The notes under the pieces were generated by a model. That model was not told the DNA's origin and did not search any database. It was given only the letters and a program-made list of their open reading frames with translations. The position numbers and the translations under genes are program-made. DNA of 64,000 nt from Chryseobacterium defluvii (GTDB taxonomy: Bacteria; Bacteroidota; Bacteroidia; Flavobacteriales; Weeksellaceae), in contig NZ_JACHLE010000001.1 of assembly GCF_014204415.1 (NCBI RefSeq), positions 1,054,001-1,118,000 of the forward strand. The letters run 5' to 3'. Below are positions 44,243 to 54,510 of this stretch, in pieces (position 1 is the first letter of the stretch; the number at the start of each line of letters is the position of its first letter).

Positions 44243-44884
44243 TTATCCTATTCTCTTCCTTATAAAAATTTCATAGCTCAGATAAGCAAGCGGAAGTGAC
44301 ATTACTCCCAGGTAATACCAGTTGCTCAATGCCAGCTGAGAATGTAATACGAGGGAGTAAACCAATCCGAAAAACGCTCCTCCAAGATGTGCAGAATGTC
44401 CTAAATTATCCCACTGTTTCGGATTCAGCATCATATAAACCGAATATCCGAAATATAAGGTCCCAAAGATCCAGCCCGGTAAAAAGTTAACTCTGATCTC
44501 TTTCGGAGCCAAGGCTATTGCAGCAAAAATTATTCCCGAAACAGCTCCGGAAGCTCCAATCGCAGAATACCAAGGCTGATTTTTATAGATCATTAAGCTG
44601 AAAAGGTTCCCAAGGATCATTGATCCGAAATAGATGATCAGGAAACCTATATTTCCAAAAAAATAAGTAACCACTCCCTGAAAAAAATATAGGGAAAGCA
44701 TATTGAAAAACAAGTGCATAAAATCTGCATGAAGAAATGCAGAGGTTATCAGCCTGTAGTATTCCTTTTTGGAAGTGATGGCCGATACATTAAATTTATA
44801 TTTCTCAAATAACTCTACATTGTTCATTCCCATATAACTGATAATGCATGTTACCGCTATTATCACCAAAACTATTATACTCAT
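44243..44884 (-). CDS. Rhomboid family intramembrane serine protease
   Basis: Inner-membrane protease of 213 aa with six hydrophobic segments. The catalytic Ser112 is in IGASGAVSG and the partner His166 in GHSAHLGGA, with His163 three residues before it as in the family. LHADFMHLFFNMLSLYFFQ in the second helix is also typical. It cleaves membrane proteins within the bilayer; substrates unknown. It starts 18 bp after parC, so it is likely co-transcribed with the topoisomerase IV genes. Confidence 0.94.
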   Translation of the reverse strand: MSIIVLVIIAVTCIISYMGMNNVELFEKYKFNVSAITSKKEYYRLITSAFLHADFMHLFFNMLSLYFFQGVVTYFFGNIGFLIIYFGSMILGNLFSLMIYKNQPWYSAIGASGAVSGIIFAAIALAPKEIRVNFLPGWIFGTLYFGYSVYMMLNPKQWDNLGHSAHLGGAFFGLVYSLVLHSQLALSNWYYLGVMSLPLAYLSYEIFIRKRIG

Positions 44885-44901
44885 AATTTTAATCTTAACA
44901 T

Positions 44902-47499
44902 TTAGTTTTCATTTCCATCTCCTTCAAACAGATCGCCGATGACGCCTTCGTCCATATCATGATCGATAAAACTGATATGCCCTTCGGTGTGCTCTACTTC
45001 ATCAAAGCCTTCATTTTCCTCAGGCTCAGGGACGGTTATATTAATTGCTTTTACTTTAAATTTTGTAAACTGATTACCAATGGCTTTTATTCCTTTTACT
45101 GCAATGAATTCATCTATATTTACGGTTTCCGGATCCCGTTCTTTGCCTTTGTCTTTGGCAAAAATGATCTCTGCGGTGGAACCGTCGGCCACAATTACGT
45201 TTTCGATAAATGATTTGGAATGTTCAGACGGCATGAAGGTCTGTGCATTGGTCGTATTTTCCAGCAGGAATCTTTTGATGAAATAAATTTCTTTTTCTCC
45301 GTCATAATAGATACAGGTGATCGGCTGTTCCGGTTTCCATTTTTCAAGGATCAGGTATTCGTCGTCAAAGCGGTTTCCAAGATCAAAGGTTATCAATTTG
45401 GCTTCTCCGTTGGAATTGATGGTCAAAATTTTATCATCCCCTTTAAAGCTCCCCAGCAGTGTCCCTCTTGCATCCGCATTCAGCCTTCTTACGGTATCAT
45501 CAAACCATATTTTCCTCGGAGCAAGGGTAGATACGCCTTCTTCTTTCATATCCACTTTTTTCACGGCATATTTGGTCACAAGGTTTCCTTTGGAATCACG
45601 CCCTTTGATAGCCAGTTCAGAAAAATCTACATCCATTTTGTTCTTCCTGATCCTTGGATTAGGCTTTAAAAGAACCGTTACTGTTTCTGCTTCGCCATTC
45701 GGGTTGGCTGAGAAATACAGCATTTCCGAACCTTTTTTGTCTGAAGCTAAAGGATAATCCGTATTCCTGGTCACTCCCGTTACGGAGAAGCGCTTCATAT
45801 AGTACGGCCCTTCTTTCCCCTCACGGTAGATCATGTTATATACGGTCCTTTTATCATTTTTCTTCCACACGGCAACATGCAGGATGTCTTTTCCGATGAA
45901 GGTTTTGGCTTCTACTTTCACCACTTTCATGCTTCCGTCTTTCCTGAAGGTAATGATGTCGTCAATATCCGAACAGTCAAATAAATACTGGTCTTTTTTC
46001 AAAGAAGTTCCTATGAAGCCTTCTTCAAAGTTGGCATAGAATTTTTCGTTGGCAACCGCCACTTTGGTTGCATCAATGGTATCGAAGATCCTGAGCTCTG
46101 TCTTCCTTTCTTTTCCTTTTCCGTATTTTTTCTGGATATTCAGGTAATAATCGATCGCATAGGCAATAAGATGGGCCAGATGATGTTTTACCTGTTCTAT
46201 TTTACCTTCAAGGGCAGCAATATTTTCTTTAAATTTATCTAAATCGAATCTGGAGATCCTCTTGATCCTGATCTCCGTCAGTTTAAGGATATCTTCTTCG
46301 GTTACGGCTCTTAAAAGATGACCCGTATGAGGTTTCAGCCCTTCATCAATGGTTTTAAGAACGTCTTCCCATGTCTTCACTTCTTCAATATCGTGATAGA
46401 TCCTGTTTTCTATAAATATCCTTTCCAGTGAGGAAAAATGCCAGCTTTCCTGCAATTCGTGCAATTCGATTTCCAGTTCCTTTTTAAGCAATGAAACCGT
46501 ATGATCGGTATTCATTCTTAAAATTTCGGAAACATTCAGGAACATCGGCTTATCTCCTACGATCACACAGGCATTGGGTGAAATGGTCACCTGGCAGTCT
46601 GTGAAGGCATACAGCGCATCTATTGTTTTATCCGGAGAAACCTCATTGTGAAGATGAACAAGAATTTCTACCTTATCTGATGTATTGTCTTCAATTTTTT
46701 TGATCTTGATCTTGCCTTTTTCATTGGCTTTTAAAATGGAATCGATCAGATCGCTGGTAGTCTTTGAGAAAGGTAGCTCAGAAATGACCAGGGTATGCTT
46801 ATCCTGTTGTGAGATCCTTGCTCTTGCTCTTACCTTTCCGCCTCTATGCCCGTCATTGTATTCGGTAACATCCAGATAGCCTGCCGTTAGGAAATCCGGG
46901 AATAACTCAAATTTCTTGCCTTTCAGATAAGCCACAGAAGCATTGATCAGCTCATTAAAGTTATGCGGAAGTATTTTTGTGGAAAGTCCTACCCCGATCC
47001 CCTCCACTCCCTGAGCAAGAAGCAAAGGAAATTTAACAGGCAGGTCTATCGGCTCATTATTCCTTCCGTCATAGGATTTTGCCCATTCTGTAGTTTTAGG
47101 GTTGAAGACCACTTCCAGTGCAAAGGGAGTCAGCCTGGCTTCAATATATCTTGCCGCAGCTGCAGAGTCTCCCGTATACACATTTCCCCAGTTTCCCTGG
47201 GTGTCTATAAGCAACTCTTTCTGCCCTATCTGTACCATTGCATCTGTAATAGAAGCATCACCATGAGGGTGATATTTCATGGTATTCCCAACGATATTCG
47301 CGACTTTATTATACCGCCCGTCTTCCAGCTCCCGCATGGAATGCATAATTCTTCGCTGAACAGGCTTAAAACCATCATACACGGATGGTATGGCCCTGTC
47401 TAAAATTACATAAGAGGCATAATCCAGAAACCAGTCTTTATAAAGCCCGGAAACTTTTTTCAGACTTTCTCCTTCATGCGAATGTTCTTCTGTCATCAT
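44902..47499 (-). CDS. parC: DNA topoisomerase IV subunit A (ParC)
   Basis: Type IIA topoisomerase breakage-reunion subunit for separating daughter chromosomes, 865 aa. The N-terminal winged-helix domain contains FLDYASYVILDRAIPSVYDG, NKVANIVGNTMKYHPHGDAS and the catalytic Tyr118 (with Arg117) in AAARYIEARLT. The coiled-coil gate and a beta-propeller-like C-terminus follow, with a very acidic end (HDMDEGVIGDLFEGDGNEN). Start 47499 or one codon later. Its partner parE lies upstream, separated by one small membrane-protein gene that overlaps the parC start by 26 bp. Confidence 0.95.
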   Translation of the reverse strand: MMTEEHSHEGESLKKVSGLYKDWFLDYASYVILDRAIPSVYDGFKPVQRRIMHSMRELEDGRYNKVANIVGNTMKYHPHGDASITDAMVQIGQKELLIDTQGNWGNVYTGDSAAAARYIEARLTPFALEVVFNPKTTEWAKSYDGRNNEPIDLPVKFPLLLAQGVEGIGVGLSTKILPHNFNELINASVAYLKGKKFELFPDFLTAGYLDVTEYNDGHRGGKVRARARISQQDKHTLVISELPFSKTTSDLIDSILKANEKGKIKIKKIEDNTSDKVEILVHLHNEVSPDKTIDALYAFTDCQVTISPNACVIVGDKPMFLNVSEILRMNTDHTVSLLKKELEIELHELQESWHFSSLERIFIENRIYHDIEEVKTWEDVLKTIDEGLKPHTGHLLRAVTEEDILKLTEIRIKRISRFDLDKFKENIAALEGKIEQVKHHLAHLIAYAIDYYLNIQKKYGKGKERKTELRIFDTIDATKVAVANEKFYANFEEGFIGTSLKKDQYLFDCSDIDDIITFRKDGSMKVVKVEAKTFIGKDILHVAVWKKNDKRTVYNMIYREGKEGPYYMKRFSVTGVTRNTDYPLASDKKGSEMLYFSANPNGEAETVTVLLKPNPRIRKNKMDVDFSELAIKGRDSKGNLVTKYAVKKVDMKEEGVSTLAPRKIWFDDTVRRLNADARGTLLGSFKGDDKILTINSNGEAKLITFDLGNRFDDEYLILEKWKPEQPITCIYYDGEKEIYFIKRFLLENTTNAQTFMPSEHSKSFIENVIVADGSTAEIIFAKDKGKERDPETVNIDEFIAVKGIKAIGNQFTKFKVKAINITVPEPEENEGFDEVEHTEGHISFIDHDMDEGVIGDLFEGDGNEN

Positions 47500-47983
47500 T
47501 TACACTTTGTACTTTTTTCTCGTTATTAGCTTTTATTACTTTATTCAGAGATATCTTGAGGTCACTTACTTCTTTTTTTGTGAGATAAGAGATCTCGTAT
47601 TTTAAAATTGTAGATCCGTTATTTTTACTTGAAATGGTAACATACAGTCTTTTCATAAAAAACATGCTTACTACTTCATACTTCATCAGTTTATATTTAG
47701 GGAATTCATCACTCATAGACCCACTCATAAACGGGATGATATTTCTGTTCTTAAAATTCAGGGCTTCCCCGTCACTGTCATATTCAAAGATCTGTCTTCC
47801 ATTAAAATAAAAAAGGCTTAATAAAATAATGGGCAAAATAATCAATAAATAGCTCTCTAATCCTAAAATATTAAACTTGTATTCTTCTAAGAAGAATGCA
47901 GCAAAACCTGCTAATAAGATCATTAATAATAAGGTACTAATGAAGTTATAAACCGGAATTTTGTTTCGGTTACTTAATCTCAT
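47474..47983 (-). CDS. Hypothetical two-helix membrane protein inside the parE-parC operon
   Basis: 169 aa, unrecognised. Two membrane helices (FISTLLLMILLAGFAAFFL and LLIILPIILLSLFYF, about residues 13-31 and 46-60) lead into a soluble PH-like beta domain with FEYDSDGEALNFKNRNI, KLMKYEVVSMFFMKRLYV and a final helix KKEVSDLKISLNKVIKANNE. Its reading frame runs 26 bp into parC, so the two are translationally coupled. Small bacterial PH-like membrane proteins have this layout, but the resemblance is only by eye. Confidence 0.75.
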   Translation of the reverse strand: MRLSNRNKIPVYNFISTLLLMILLAGFAAFFLEEYKFNILGLESYLLIILPIILLSLFYFNGRQIFEYDSDGEALNFKNRNIIPFMSGSMSDEFPKYKLMKYEVVSMFFMKRLYVTISSKNNGSTILKYEISYLTKKEVSDLKISLNKVIKANNEKKVQSVNDDRRTFA

Positions 47984-48032
47984 AATAATTTTTTTGATTT
48001 GTGTTTGTTTTTTGATCGGTGTGTTTTGTTAT

Positions 48033-49913
48033 CTATTCTGCATCGCTTAAAATCTCTTTTTTATCTATATCCGGATCTTCCACTACTAAATTATCTAAAA
48101 TAAATACCTGTCTGTCCGGTGTATTCTTACCCATATAAAATTCCAGGATCTGATCAATCGTCTGGTCTTTTCCTATCACCACAGGCTCCAGGCGGATATC
48201 ATTCCCGATAAAGTGCTTGAACTCATCTGGTGAAATTTCTCCTAACCCCTTAAATCGTGTAATTTCAGGGTTCTTTCCGAGTTCATTCAATGCTTTTATT
48301 CTTTCAGTTTCCGTATAGCAATATCTTGTTTCTTTTTTATTTCTTACTCTGAACAAAGGGGTTTGAAGGATATAAAGATGTCCGTTTTTAATCACATCCG
48401 GAAAGAACTGAAGGAAGAACGTGATCATCAAAAGGCGGATGTGCATCCCGTCAACATCGGCATCCGTAGCAATGATCACCTGGTTATACCTCAGGTCTTC
48501 CAGGCTTTCTTCAATATTCAAAGCCGCCTGTAATAAATTGAATTCTTCATTTTCATAAACCACTTTCTTGGTGAGTCCGTAGCAGTTTAGGGGTTTTCCT
48601 TTTAAAGAAAATACGGCCTGGGTCTCTACATCCCTTGATTTGGTGATGGAACCGGAAGCGGAGTCTCCCTCTGTAATGAAGATCTGGGTTTCTGCTTTTC
48701 TTTCGGCCTTCTGGTCGTTATAATGCTGTCTGCAGTCACGCAACTTTTTATTGTGCAGGGAAACCTTCTTAGCTCTTTCCCTGGCCAGTTTCTGAATTCC
48801 TGAAAGCTCTTTTCTTTCTCTTTCGGAGATCAGGATCTTTCTTTGTATAGCTTCGGCGATCTCAGGGTTTTTGTGCAGGAAATTGTCCAGCTTGCTCTTC
48901 AGGAAGTCAATGATAAAAGTCCTTACCGTAGGGCCTTCCGGTCCCATATCATTGGATCCCAGTTTTGTTTTTGTCTGGGATTCGAAAACGGGTTCTTCCA
49001 CATTGATGGAAATAGCTGCAATAATGGATTTCCTGATATCCGAAGCATCAAAGTTCTTATTGAAGAATTCCCTTATGGTTTTCACATAGGCTTCACGGAA
49101 TGCATTGAGGTGCGTCCCGCCTTGTGTTGTATTTTGTCCGTTCACAAATGAGAAATAGGTTTCCGTCTGCGATTTATCCGAATGGGTAATAGCCAGCTCA
49201 ATATCATTATCTTTCAGATGAACGATAGGATAGAGAGTTTCGGTTTCCATTTCTTCTTCCAGCAGATCTTTAAGTCCGTTCTCTGAATAATAGGTCTCCC
49301 CGTTAAAAATGATCTTCAATCCGGGATTCAGGTAGGCATAATTACGCAACATCCTTTCAATATACTCTTTCCGGTATTTGAAATGGAGAAAGATGTCGGC
49401 ATCCGGTATGAAAGAAATTTCGGTACCGTTCCTGTCCGATGTATCTGCTTCGGAATGGTTCTGGGTAATCATTCCCCGGGAGAATTCCGCCATTTTCATT
49501 TTTCCTTCACGGAAAGACCTCACCCGGAAATAATCTGAGAGCGCGTTCACCGCTTTGGTACCCACCCCGTTCAGACCCACGGATTTTTTAAAGGCTTTAC
49601 TGTCATACTTTCCTCCCGTATTCATTTTAGAAACGGCATCTACCACCTTTCCCAAGGGAATTCCCCGGCCAAAATCACGGATCGTGACTTTACCGTCATC
49701 CACTTTTATCTCGATTCTTTTCCCGGCTTTCATCCTGAATTCATCGATAGAGTTGTCCAGAATTTCTTTAAGCAGGATATAAATACCGTCATCAGCAGAT
49801 GAGCCGTCGCCCAGTTTCCCGATATACATACCGGGACGTAAGCGTATATGCTCCTGCCAATCGAGGGTTCTTATATTATCTTCAGAATAGATAGGTTGTA
49901 TTTCTTGTGACAT
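48033..49913 (-). CDS. parE: DNA topoisomerase IV subunit B (ParE)
   Basis: ATPase subunit of topoisomerase IV, 626 aa from ATG 49913. The GHKL ATP site shows [26 protein letters not shown] and [15 protein letters not shown]. The TOPRIM domain shows [11 protein letters not shown] and [14 protein letters not shown]. The end [18 protein letters not shown] fits ParE/GyrB. The longer start at 49931 is rejected because a -7 box (49933-49940) directly adjoins it. First gene of the operon parE, membrane protein, parC, rhomboid. Confidence 0.95.
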   Translation of the reverse strand: MSQEIQPIYSEDNIRTLDWQEHIRLRPGMYIGKLGDGSSADDGIYILLKEILDNSIDEFRMKAGKRIEIKVDDGKVTIRDFGRGIPLGKVVDAVSKMNTGGKYDSKAFKKSVGLNGVGTKAVNALSDYFRVRSFREGKMKMAEFSRGMITQNHSEADTSDRNGTEISFIPDADIFLHFKYRKEYIERMLRNYAYLNPGLKIIFNGETYYSENGLKDLLEEEMETETLYPIVHLKDNDIELAITHSDKSQTETYFSFVNGQNTTQGGTHLNAFREAYVKTIREFFNKNFDASDIRKSIIAAISINVEEPVFESQTKTKLGSNDMGPEGPTVRTFIIDFLKSKLDNFLHKNPEIAEAIQRKILISERERKELSGIQKLARERAKKVSLHNKKLRDCRQHYNDQKAERKAETQIFITEGDSASGSITKSRDVETQAVFSLKGKPLNCYGLTKKVVYENEEFNLLQAALNIEESLEDLRYNQVIIATDADVDGMHIRLLMITFFLQFFPDVIKNGHLYILQTPLFRVRNKKETRYCYTETERIKALNELGKNPEITRFKGLGEISPDEFKHFIGNDIRLEPVVIGKDQTIDQILEFYMGKNTPDRQVFILDNLVVEDPDIDKKEILSDAE

Positions 49914-49932
49914 ATGTATTTCAGCAAACATA

Positions 49933-49940
49933 CAAAAGTA
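49933..49940 (-). promoter_or_regulatory. -7 box of the parE operon
   Basis: Minus-strand TACTTTTG matches TAnnTTTG, 19 bp before ATG 49913. Nothing else is evident in the 278-bp gap 49914-50191. Confidence 0.6.
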
Positions 49941-50191
49941 CGAAATTGGACAAGATTATTCTACACTTTTTTGATTCATTTTTTCGATATTAGTCTATAT
50001 GCATTGGCTTATTATCAATCATTATATATTTACGGCATGATTCATTAAAAAGTGAGAAATATATTTATTTTTTCATTTTAGAACGGGACATTTTTGTATC
50101 GTTAAAGGTTATCAGCTGCAATATTGGCGTTTTTAATGTTTCATTCTGAAAAAAATAAATTAAATTCGGGGTACGTAAAAACTCCGTTTCA

Positions 50192-51343
50192 ATGATACAA
50201 CTTCCTTTTTCGAAGCTTTCCAATGTAGGGACCACCATTTTCAGCCAGATGACGCAGCTGGCCAATGAGAACCAGGCCATCAACCTGTCCCAGGGATTTC
50301 CTGATTTTATGCCGGACACCGAACTTTTGGATCATGTGGAACACTTCATCAGAAAAGGCTTCAACCAGTATGCACCTTTAGGAGGAATGATAGGGCTAAA
50401 GGAAGAGATCGCTAGGAAGATCGGAAACAGCCATCAGGCCGATTATCACCCTGACTCTGAGATAACCATTACAGCAGGCGGTACACAGGCCATATTTACT
50501 GCTATTGCGGCCTTCATCAAAAAAGGTGATGAAGTGATCATCTTTGAGCCTGCTTATGACTGCTATGAGCCTACCGTAGAGCTTTTCGGAGGAATTGTAA
50601 AACGTTTTGAAATGAAAGCTCCTGATTATGAGATCGACTGGAATGCAGTAAAAGGGCTGGTCAGCGAAAAAACCAGGATGATCATCCTTAATAATCCCAA
50701 TAATCCTTCAGGAAAGATCTTACAGGAAAAAGACATTCAGGAGCTCATCCGTATTGTAAAAGATACTTCCATACTGATCTTAAGTGATGAAGTCTATGAA
50801 AATATTGTCTTTGACGGAAAACAGCATTTAAGTGTATGTAAATATCCCGAACTCAAAGAGCGGAGTCTTCTCGTGGCATCGTTTGGAAAGCTTTTCCATG
50901 TTACGGGCTGGAAGGTAGGCTATTGTGCCGCTCCGAAGAATTTAACGGATGAATTCAAGAAAGTGCATCAGTTCAATGTATTCTGTGTGAACACACCTAT
51001 TCAGCTGGCTTTGGCCGAATACATGAAAAATGAAGGGCATTACAATTCTCTTAACGGGTTCTTTCAGGAAAAAAGGGATTTCCTGAGAAAAGGACTCGCC
51101 GGTACTTCCTTCGGGCTTCTGGATTGTGAGGGAACTTACTTTCAGGCTGTGACTTATGATAAGATCTCCGATAAAAGCGATTTTGAATTTGCCCGGGAAT
51201 TAACGGTCACCCATAAAGTGGCCAGCGTACCCTTTTCATCTTTCTATAACAGCAAATTGAGTGAAAATGTAATACGGTTATGCTTTGCTAAAAAACAGGA
51301 GACATTGGAACAGGCCATTGAGAATTTATCCAAATTATCCTGA
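50192..51343 (+). CDS. Methionine aminotransferase (PLP fold type I, YbdL-like)
   Basis: PLP-dependent aminotransferase of 383 aa. The closest wording is to YbdL, which favours methionine and aromatic amino acids: INLSQGFPDFMPD at the start, YAPLGGMIGLKEEIA, ITAGGTQAIFTAIAAFIKKG, then NNPNNPSGKIL and the Schiff-base Lys233 in VASFGKLFHVTGWKVGY. A C-terminal Arg (VIRLCFAKK) would bind the substrate carboxylate. Cytoplasmic. It is divergent from parE and convergent with ychF. The likely role is the last step of methionine salvage or amino acid breakdown. Confidence 0.92.
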   Translation: MIQLPFSKLSNVGTTIFSQMTQLANENQAINLSQGFPDFMPDTELLDHVEHFIRKGFNQYAPLGGMIGLKEEIARKIGNSHQADYHPDSEITITAGGTQAIFTAIAAFIKKGDEVIIFEPAYDCYEPTVELFGGIVKRFEMKAPDYEIDWNAVKGLVSEKTRMIILNNPNNPSGKILQEKDIQELIRIVKDTSILILSDEVYENIVFDGKQHLSVCKYPELKERSLLVASFGKLFHVTGWKVGYCAAPKNLTDEFKKVHQFNVFCVNTPIQLALAEYMKNEGHYNSLNGFFQEKRDFLRKGLAGTSFGLLDCEGTYFQAVTYDKISDKSDFEFARELTVTHKVASVPFSSFYNSKLSENVIRLCFAKKQETLEQAIENLSKLS

Positions 51344-51448
51344 ATTCGGGATAAGATTTTCTAAACTGTAATGAAAATCCAACAAAAAAACGCCCCCAAA
51401 TTCATGGAAACGTTTTTCAATTACTATAACTAACTTTAATACTTTTTC

Positions 51449-52540
51449 TTATACGTTAAATCTGAAGTGCATGATATCACCGTCCTGAACGATATATTCC
51501 TTTCCTTCTACAGAAAGCTTTCCTGCTTCCTTTACCTTCACTTCAGATCCATAGTTCATGTAATCATCATATTTGATCACCTCTGCACGGATGAAACCTT
51601 TTTCAAAGTCAGTATGGATCACTCCGGCTGCCTGAGGAGCCGTCCACCCTTTCCCAATCGTCCATGCCCTTACCTCCTTCACACCTGCCGTAAAATAAGT
51701 CTGAAGCTTTAATAGGTCATAAGCTTTTCTGATGAGACGGTTTACACCCGGCTCTTCCAGACCTAATTCTTCAAGGAAGATCTGCCTTTCTTCATAAGTC
51801 TCCAGTTCATTGATGTCTGCTTCGATCTGAGCCGCCAAAACCACAACTTCCGCCCCTTCATTTTTAGCCATTTCTTCAATTTTGCCTATCCATTCATTTC
51901 CGTTTTTGATGGAATTTTCATCTACATTACAAACATAAAGAACCGGCTTTTTGGTCAATAACTGAACGTCATCAATAATGGGTTTTGTAAGGTCATTTAC
52001 AGGAAATTCCCTTGCATTTTTACCATCCTCAATAAATTGCTGAAGGTTTTGAAGCGTCTCATACGTCAAAACATCTTCTTTCTTCCCGGATTTGATGAAT
52101 TTTTTAGCTTTCTCCACTGCTTTTCCTACTGTTTCAAGGTCTTTCAGCTGAAGCTCAATATCAATGATCTCTTTATCCCTCAAAGGATCTACTGAACCTT
52201 CTACGTGAACAATATTTCCATTATCAAAACATCTTAAAACATGAATGATCGCTTCACATTCACGGATGTTGGCCAGGAACTGGTTTCCTAAACCTTCTCC
52301 TTTACTGGCTCCTTTTACAAGCCCTGCAATGTCAACGATCTCAACTACTGCCGGCAAAACTCTCTCCGGTTTTACTATTTTTTCAAGCTCAAACAATCTG
52401 CTATCCGGTACGGAAACCGTTCCCAGGTTAGGTTCTATGGTACAGAAAGGATAGTTTGCTGATTGTGCTTTGGCATTACTCAGACAGTTAAAAAGAGTTG
52501 ATTTACCTACGTTCGGCAATCCTACGATTCCACATTTCAT
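51449..52540 (-). CDS. ychF: Redox-regulated ATPase/GTPase-like YchF
   Basis: Obg-family P-loop NTPase of 363 aa that prefers ATP and binds ribosomes; linked to oxidative stress responses in E. coli. The P loop is GLPNVGKST (residues 6-14), switch II is DIAGLVKGASKGEGLGN, and the adenine-specifying NVDE variant of NKxD is visible in YVCNVDEN. The C-terminal TGS domain includes TAPQAAGVIHTDFEKGFIRA and ends HFRFNV. Promoter box at 52608-52615. Confidence 0.97.
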   Translation of the reverse strand: MKCGIVGLPNVGKSTLFNCLSNAKAQSANYPFCTIEPNLGTVSVPDSRLFELEKIVKPERVLPAVVEIVDIAGLVKGASKGEGLGNQFLANIRECEAIIHVLRCFDNGNIVHVEGSVDPLRDKEIIDIELQLKDLETVGKAVEKAKKFIKSGKKEDVLTYETLQNLQQFIEDGKNAREFPVNDLTKPIIDDVQLLTKKPVLYVCNVDENSIKNGNEWIGKIEEMAKNEGAEVVVLAAQIEADINELETYEERQIFLEELGLEEPGVNRLIRKAYDLLKLQTYFTAGVKEVRAWTIGKGWTAPQAAGVIHTDFEKGFIRAEVIKYDDYMNYGSEVKVKEAGKLSVEGKEYIVQDGDIMHFRFNV

Positions 52541-52607
52541 ATTGTTCGATTCAAAGTTTAATGTTCAATGTTTAAAGTTCAATTTTCAACCTTGAACTTT
52601 CAGCGTG

Positions 52608-52615
52608 CAAAGATA
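52608..52615 (-). promoter_or_regulatory. -7 box of ychF
   Basis: Minus-strand TATCTTTG matches TAnnTTTG, 67 bp before the ATG. The leader holds repeated TTCAATGTT/AAAGTTCAA pieces of unknown role. Confidence 0.55.
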
Positions 52616-52709
52616 GTAATTTTGAAGTGAGTTTCATAATAAAAAGAGGCTATCTCAAAATGCAATCTTTGAAGCTTAATAGCAAAGTTTAATATTTGTG
52701 GAGGTTGGA

Positions 52710-52806
52710 TTACTACCGGAATGACAAGATTATGTTTAAATCATGCTTAATAGTATTTTAGTTGAGGTTTACAGTATTTATTCACGTAGTTTGTCATTCT
52801 GTAAGA
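52710..52806. repeat. GTCAT-type palindromic intergenic repeat
   Basis: CTACCGGAATGACAAG (near 52712) and TTTGTCATTCTGTAAG (near 52790) form an inverted pair with a ~65-bp interior. Same family as the element at 15942-16062. It lies in the 365-bp gap between ychF and the GH10-like lipoprotein gene, which carries no gene that I can see. Confidence 0.45.
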
Positions 52807-52905
52807 ACCTAAACCCATTCAAATATTCAGAATTTATGATCTAATAAATAGGACTAAAAATGACGATTTCTCAGGTCTTCACAATTCTGTTTTTCAGCTT
52901 TTTGA

Positions 52906-54504
52906 TCATTTGATCTTTTTTGCCATATAATCACTTTCGTTGCCTAGTCTGTCGATGGCTTTAACAGCAACTGCATTCAAAGTTTTACCGTCTTTATATT
53001 TCGGGATATCTCTTGAAAGGTTATCCAAAGTTAAAATCTCTGTCTCCCAAACGCCGTTATACTGTGTAAAAAGTACCCATTGAAAAACATCACCCATATT
53101 TTTGCAGCTCCAGGTTGTCTGTGCAAAGCTTCCGTTATCTGTAACGAATACGGTAGGTACAGGAAGGGGAACTGTTTTGATCCAGGGAGTTTTCGGAACC
53201 AGGGCCTTTTCCTTGTAAGGCCCGTTCTTCAAAGTGGAAAGCATAGCCGGATTCTTGGTTAATCCTGCAATACTCCAATGAATTTCCCCGGCATCATTTT
53301 TCAAAACCTGCCTGGAAATCTCGATCTGGTTTTTAATTTCTGCCGCACGGTCCGAAACCTTTATTTCCACGGTATTCAATCCCGGCCAGAGATGACGGTT
53401 CTGGGTATTCTCGGACTGCCACCATTTCAGCAAGGGCTCAAAGCCCTGTTCTTTCGCATTTACAGGCCAGTATAGCTGCGGTGAAAAATAATCGACCCAG
53501 CCTTTGTTCAGCCATAATTTTGCGTCAGCATACAGCTCGTCATACTGTGAAGAACCTGCAATACCTTCCGGATATCCCGGTTTCCAGATCCCAAACGGGC
53601 TGATCCCGAACTTTACATGGTTTTTCTCGGCATGCACCTCTTTATAGATCCGTTCTACGAATTTATTGACGTTGTCTCTTCTCCAGTCTGCTCTGGATAA
53701 TGTACCGCCATTCTTCAGATATTCATTCCAGCTGGCCTTGTCCGGAAAATCTGCTCCTCTGTTATAGGTTGCATACGGGTAGAAATAGTCATCGAAATGC
53801 ACCGCATCAATGTCATACCTTTTCACAATATCCTTCACCACATTGGAAACATGCCCCTGTGTCCTCGGACCAGCGGGATCAAACCAATACATTCCGTTCT
53901 TCAGCCTTACGATAAGTTCAGGCAACCTATTGACCATAGACTGGCTGGTCACCGTACCTCCATTGGCATGGTGCGCTCTGTAAGGATTCAGCCATACGTG
54001 GAGCTCCAGCCCTCTTTTATGGGCTTCTTCGATCCAGAACTGCAACGGGTCATAGTTCGGATAGGGAGCCTGACCGGTATACCCTGTCAAAAAATAAGAC
54101 CATGGCTCGATATTACTGGTATATAAGGCATCTGCGGAAGGACGTGCCTGAAAGATCACCGCATTGAAATTATTGTCTTTCAGCATATCCAGCATCCGGA
54201 CAGCTTCTGCTTTTTGCTGCTCAACAGACAGGTTGTTCCTTGAAGGCCAGTTGATATTGGCAACACTTGCCACCCAAACACCCCTGAACTCTCTCCTGAT
54301 CTCGGGAAGGGTAACTTTAAAAACCTCTTCTTGTACAGCTGTACCAATGGTTTTAATGGAATCTTTGTTTTTGGAAGGGGTTGTAACTGACCCTAACGGG
54401 GTTTTTGTAATGGGCTTTACCGTATTATTCTGAAGGGAGCGGGCACTGCTGCATGATACAAACATTCCCACCAAAAATATCAGCGTTAATTTATTCACTT
54501 TCAT
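52906..54504 (-). CDS. Glycosyl hydrolase-like 10 (YddW family) lipoprotein
   Basis: Exported lipoprotein of 532 aa from ATG 54504. The lipobox is MFVSC (Cys18). After a Ser/Thr-rich linker comes a GHL10/DUF187 TIM-barrel: REFRGVWVASVANINWPSR, NNFNAVIFQARPSADALY, EAHKRGLELHVWLNPYRA, DIDAVHFDDYFYPY and WVDYFSPQLYWP. The C-terminus is a fibronectin-like beta domain (about residues 440-530). E. coli YddW (DigH) cleaves denuded peptidoglycan glycans, so a cell-wall hydrolase role is likely. Upstream TTG at 54513 is not needed as a start. Confidence 0.9.
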   Translation of the reverse strand: MKVNKLTLIFLVGMFVSCSSARSLQNNTVKPITKTPLGSVTTPSKNKDSIKTIGTAVQEEVFKVTLPEIRREFRGVWVASVANINWPSRNNLSVEQQKAEAVRMLDMLKDNNFNAVIFQARPSADALYTSNIEPWSYFLTGYTGQAPYPNYDPLQFWIEEAHKRGLELHVWLNPYRAHHANGGTVTSQSMVNRLPELIVRLKNGMYWFDPAGPRTQGHVSNVVKDIVKRYDIDAVHFDDYFYPYATYNRGADFPDKASWNEYLKNGGTLSRADWRRDNVNKFVERIYKEVHAEKNHVKFGISPFGIWKPGYPEGIAGSSQYDELYADAKLWLNKGWVDYFSPQLYWPVNAKEQGFEPLLKWWQSENTQNRHLWPGLNTVEIKVSDRAAEIKNQIEISRQVLKNDAGEIHWSIAGLTKNPAMLSTLKNGPYKEKALVPKTPWIKTVPLPVPTVFVTDNGSFAQTTWSCKNMGDVFQWVLFTQYNGVWETEILTLDNLSRDIPKYKDGKTLNAVAVKAIDRLGNESDYMAKKIK

Positions 54505-54510
54505 AGGCTG

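Noticed and set aside
45220..45757. Plus-strand open frames of 146-149 codons inside parC.
   Set aside because: Antisense shadows of parC; Phe/Ile/Ser-rich with no recognisable domain.
51380..51425. Possible terminator between the aminotransferase and ychF genes (AAAACG...CGTTTTT).
   Set aside because: The arms are short and the loop is long; not convincing.
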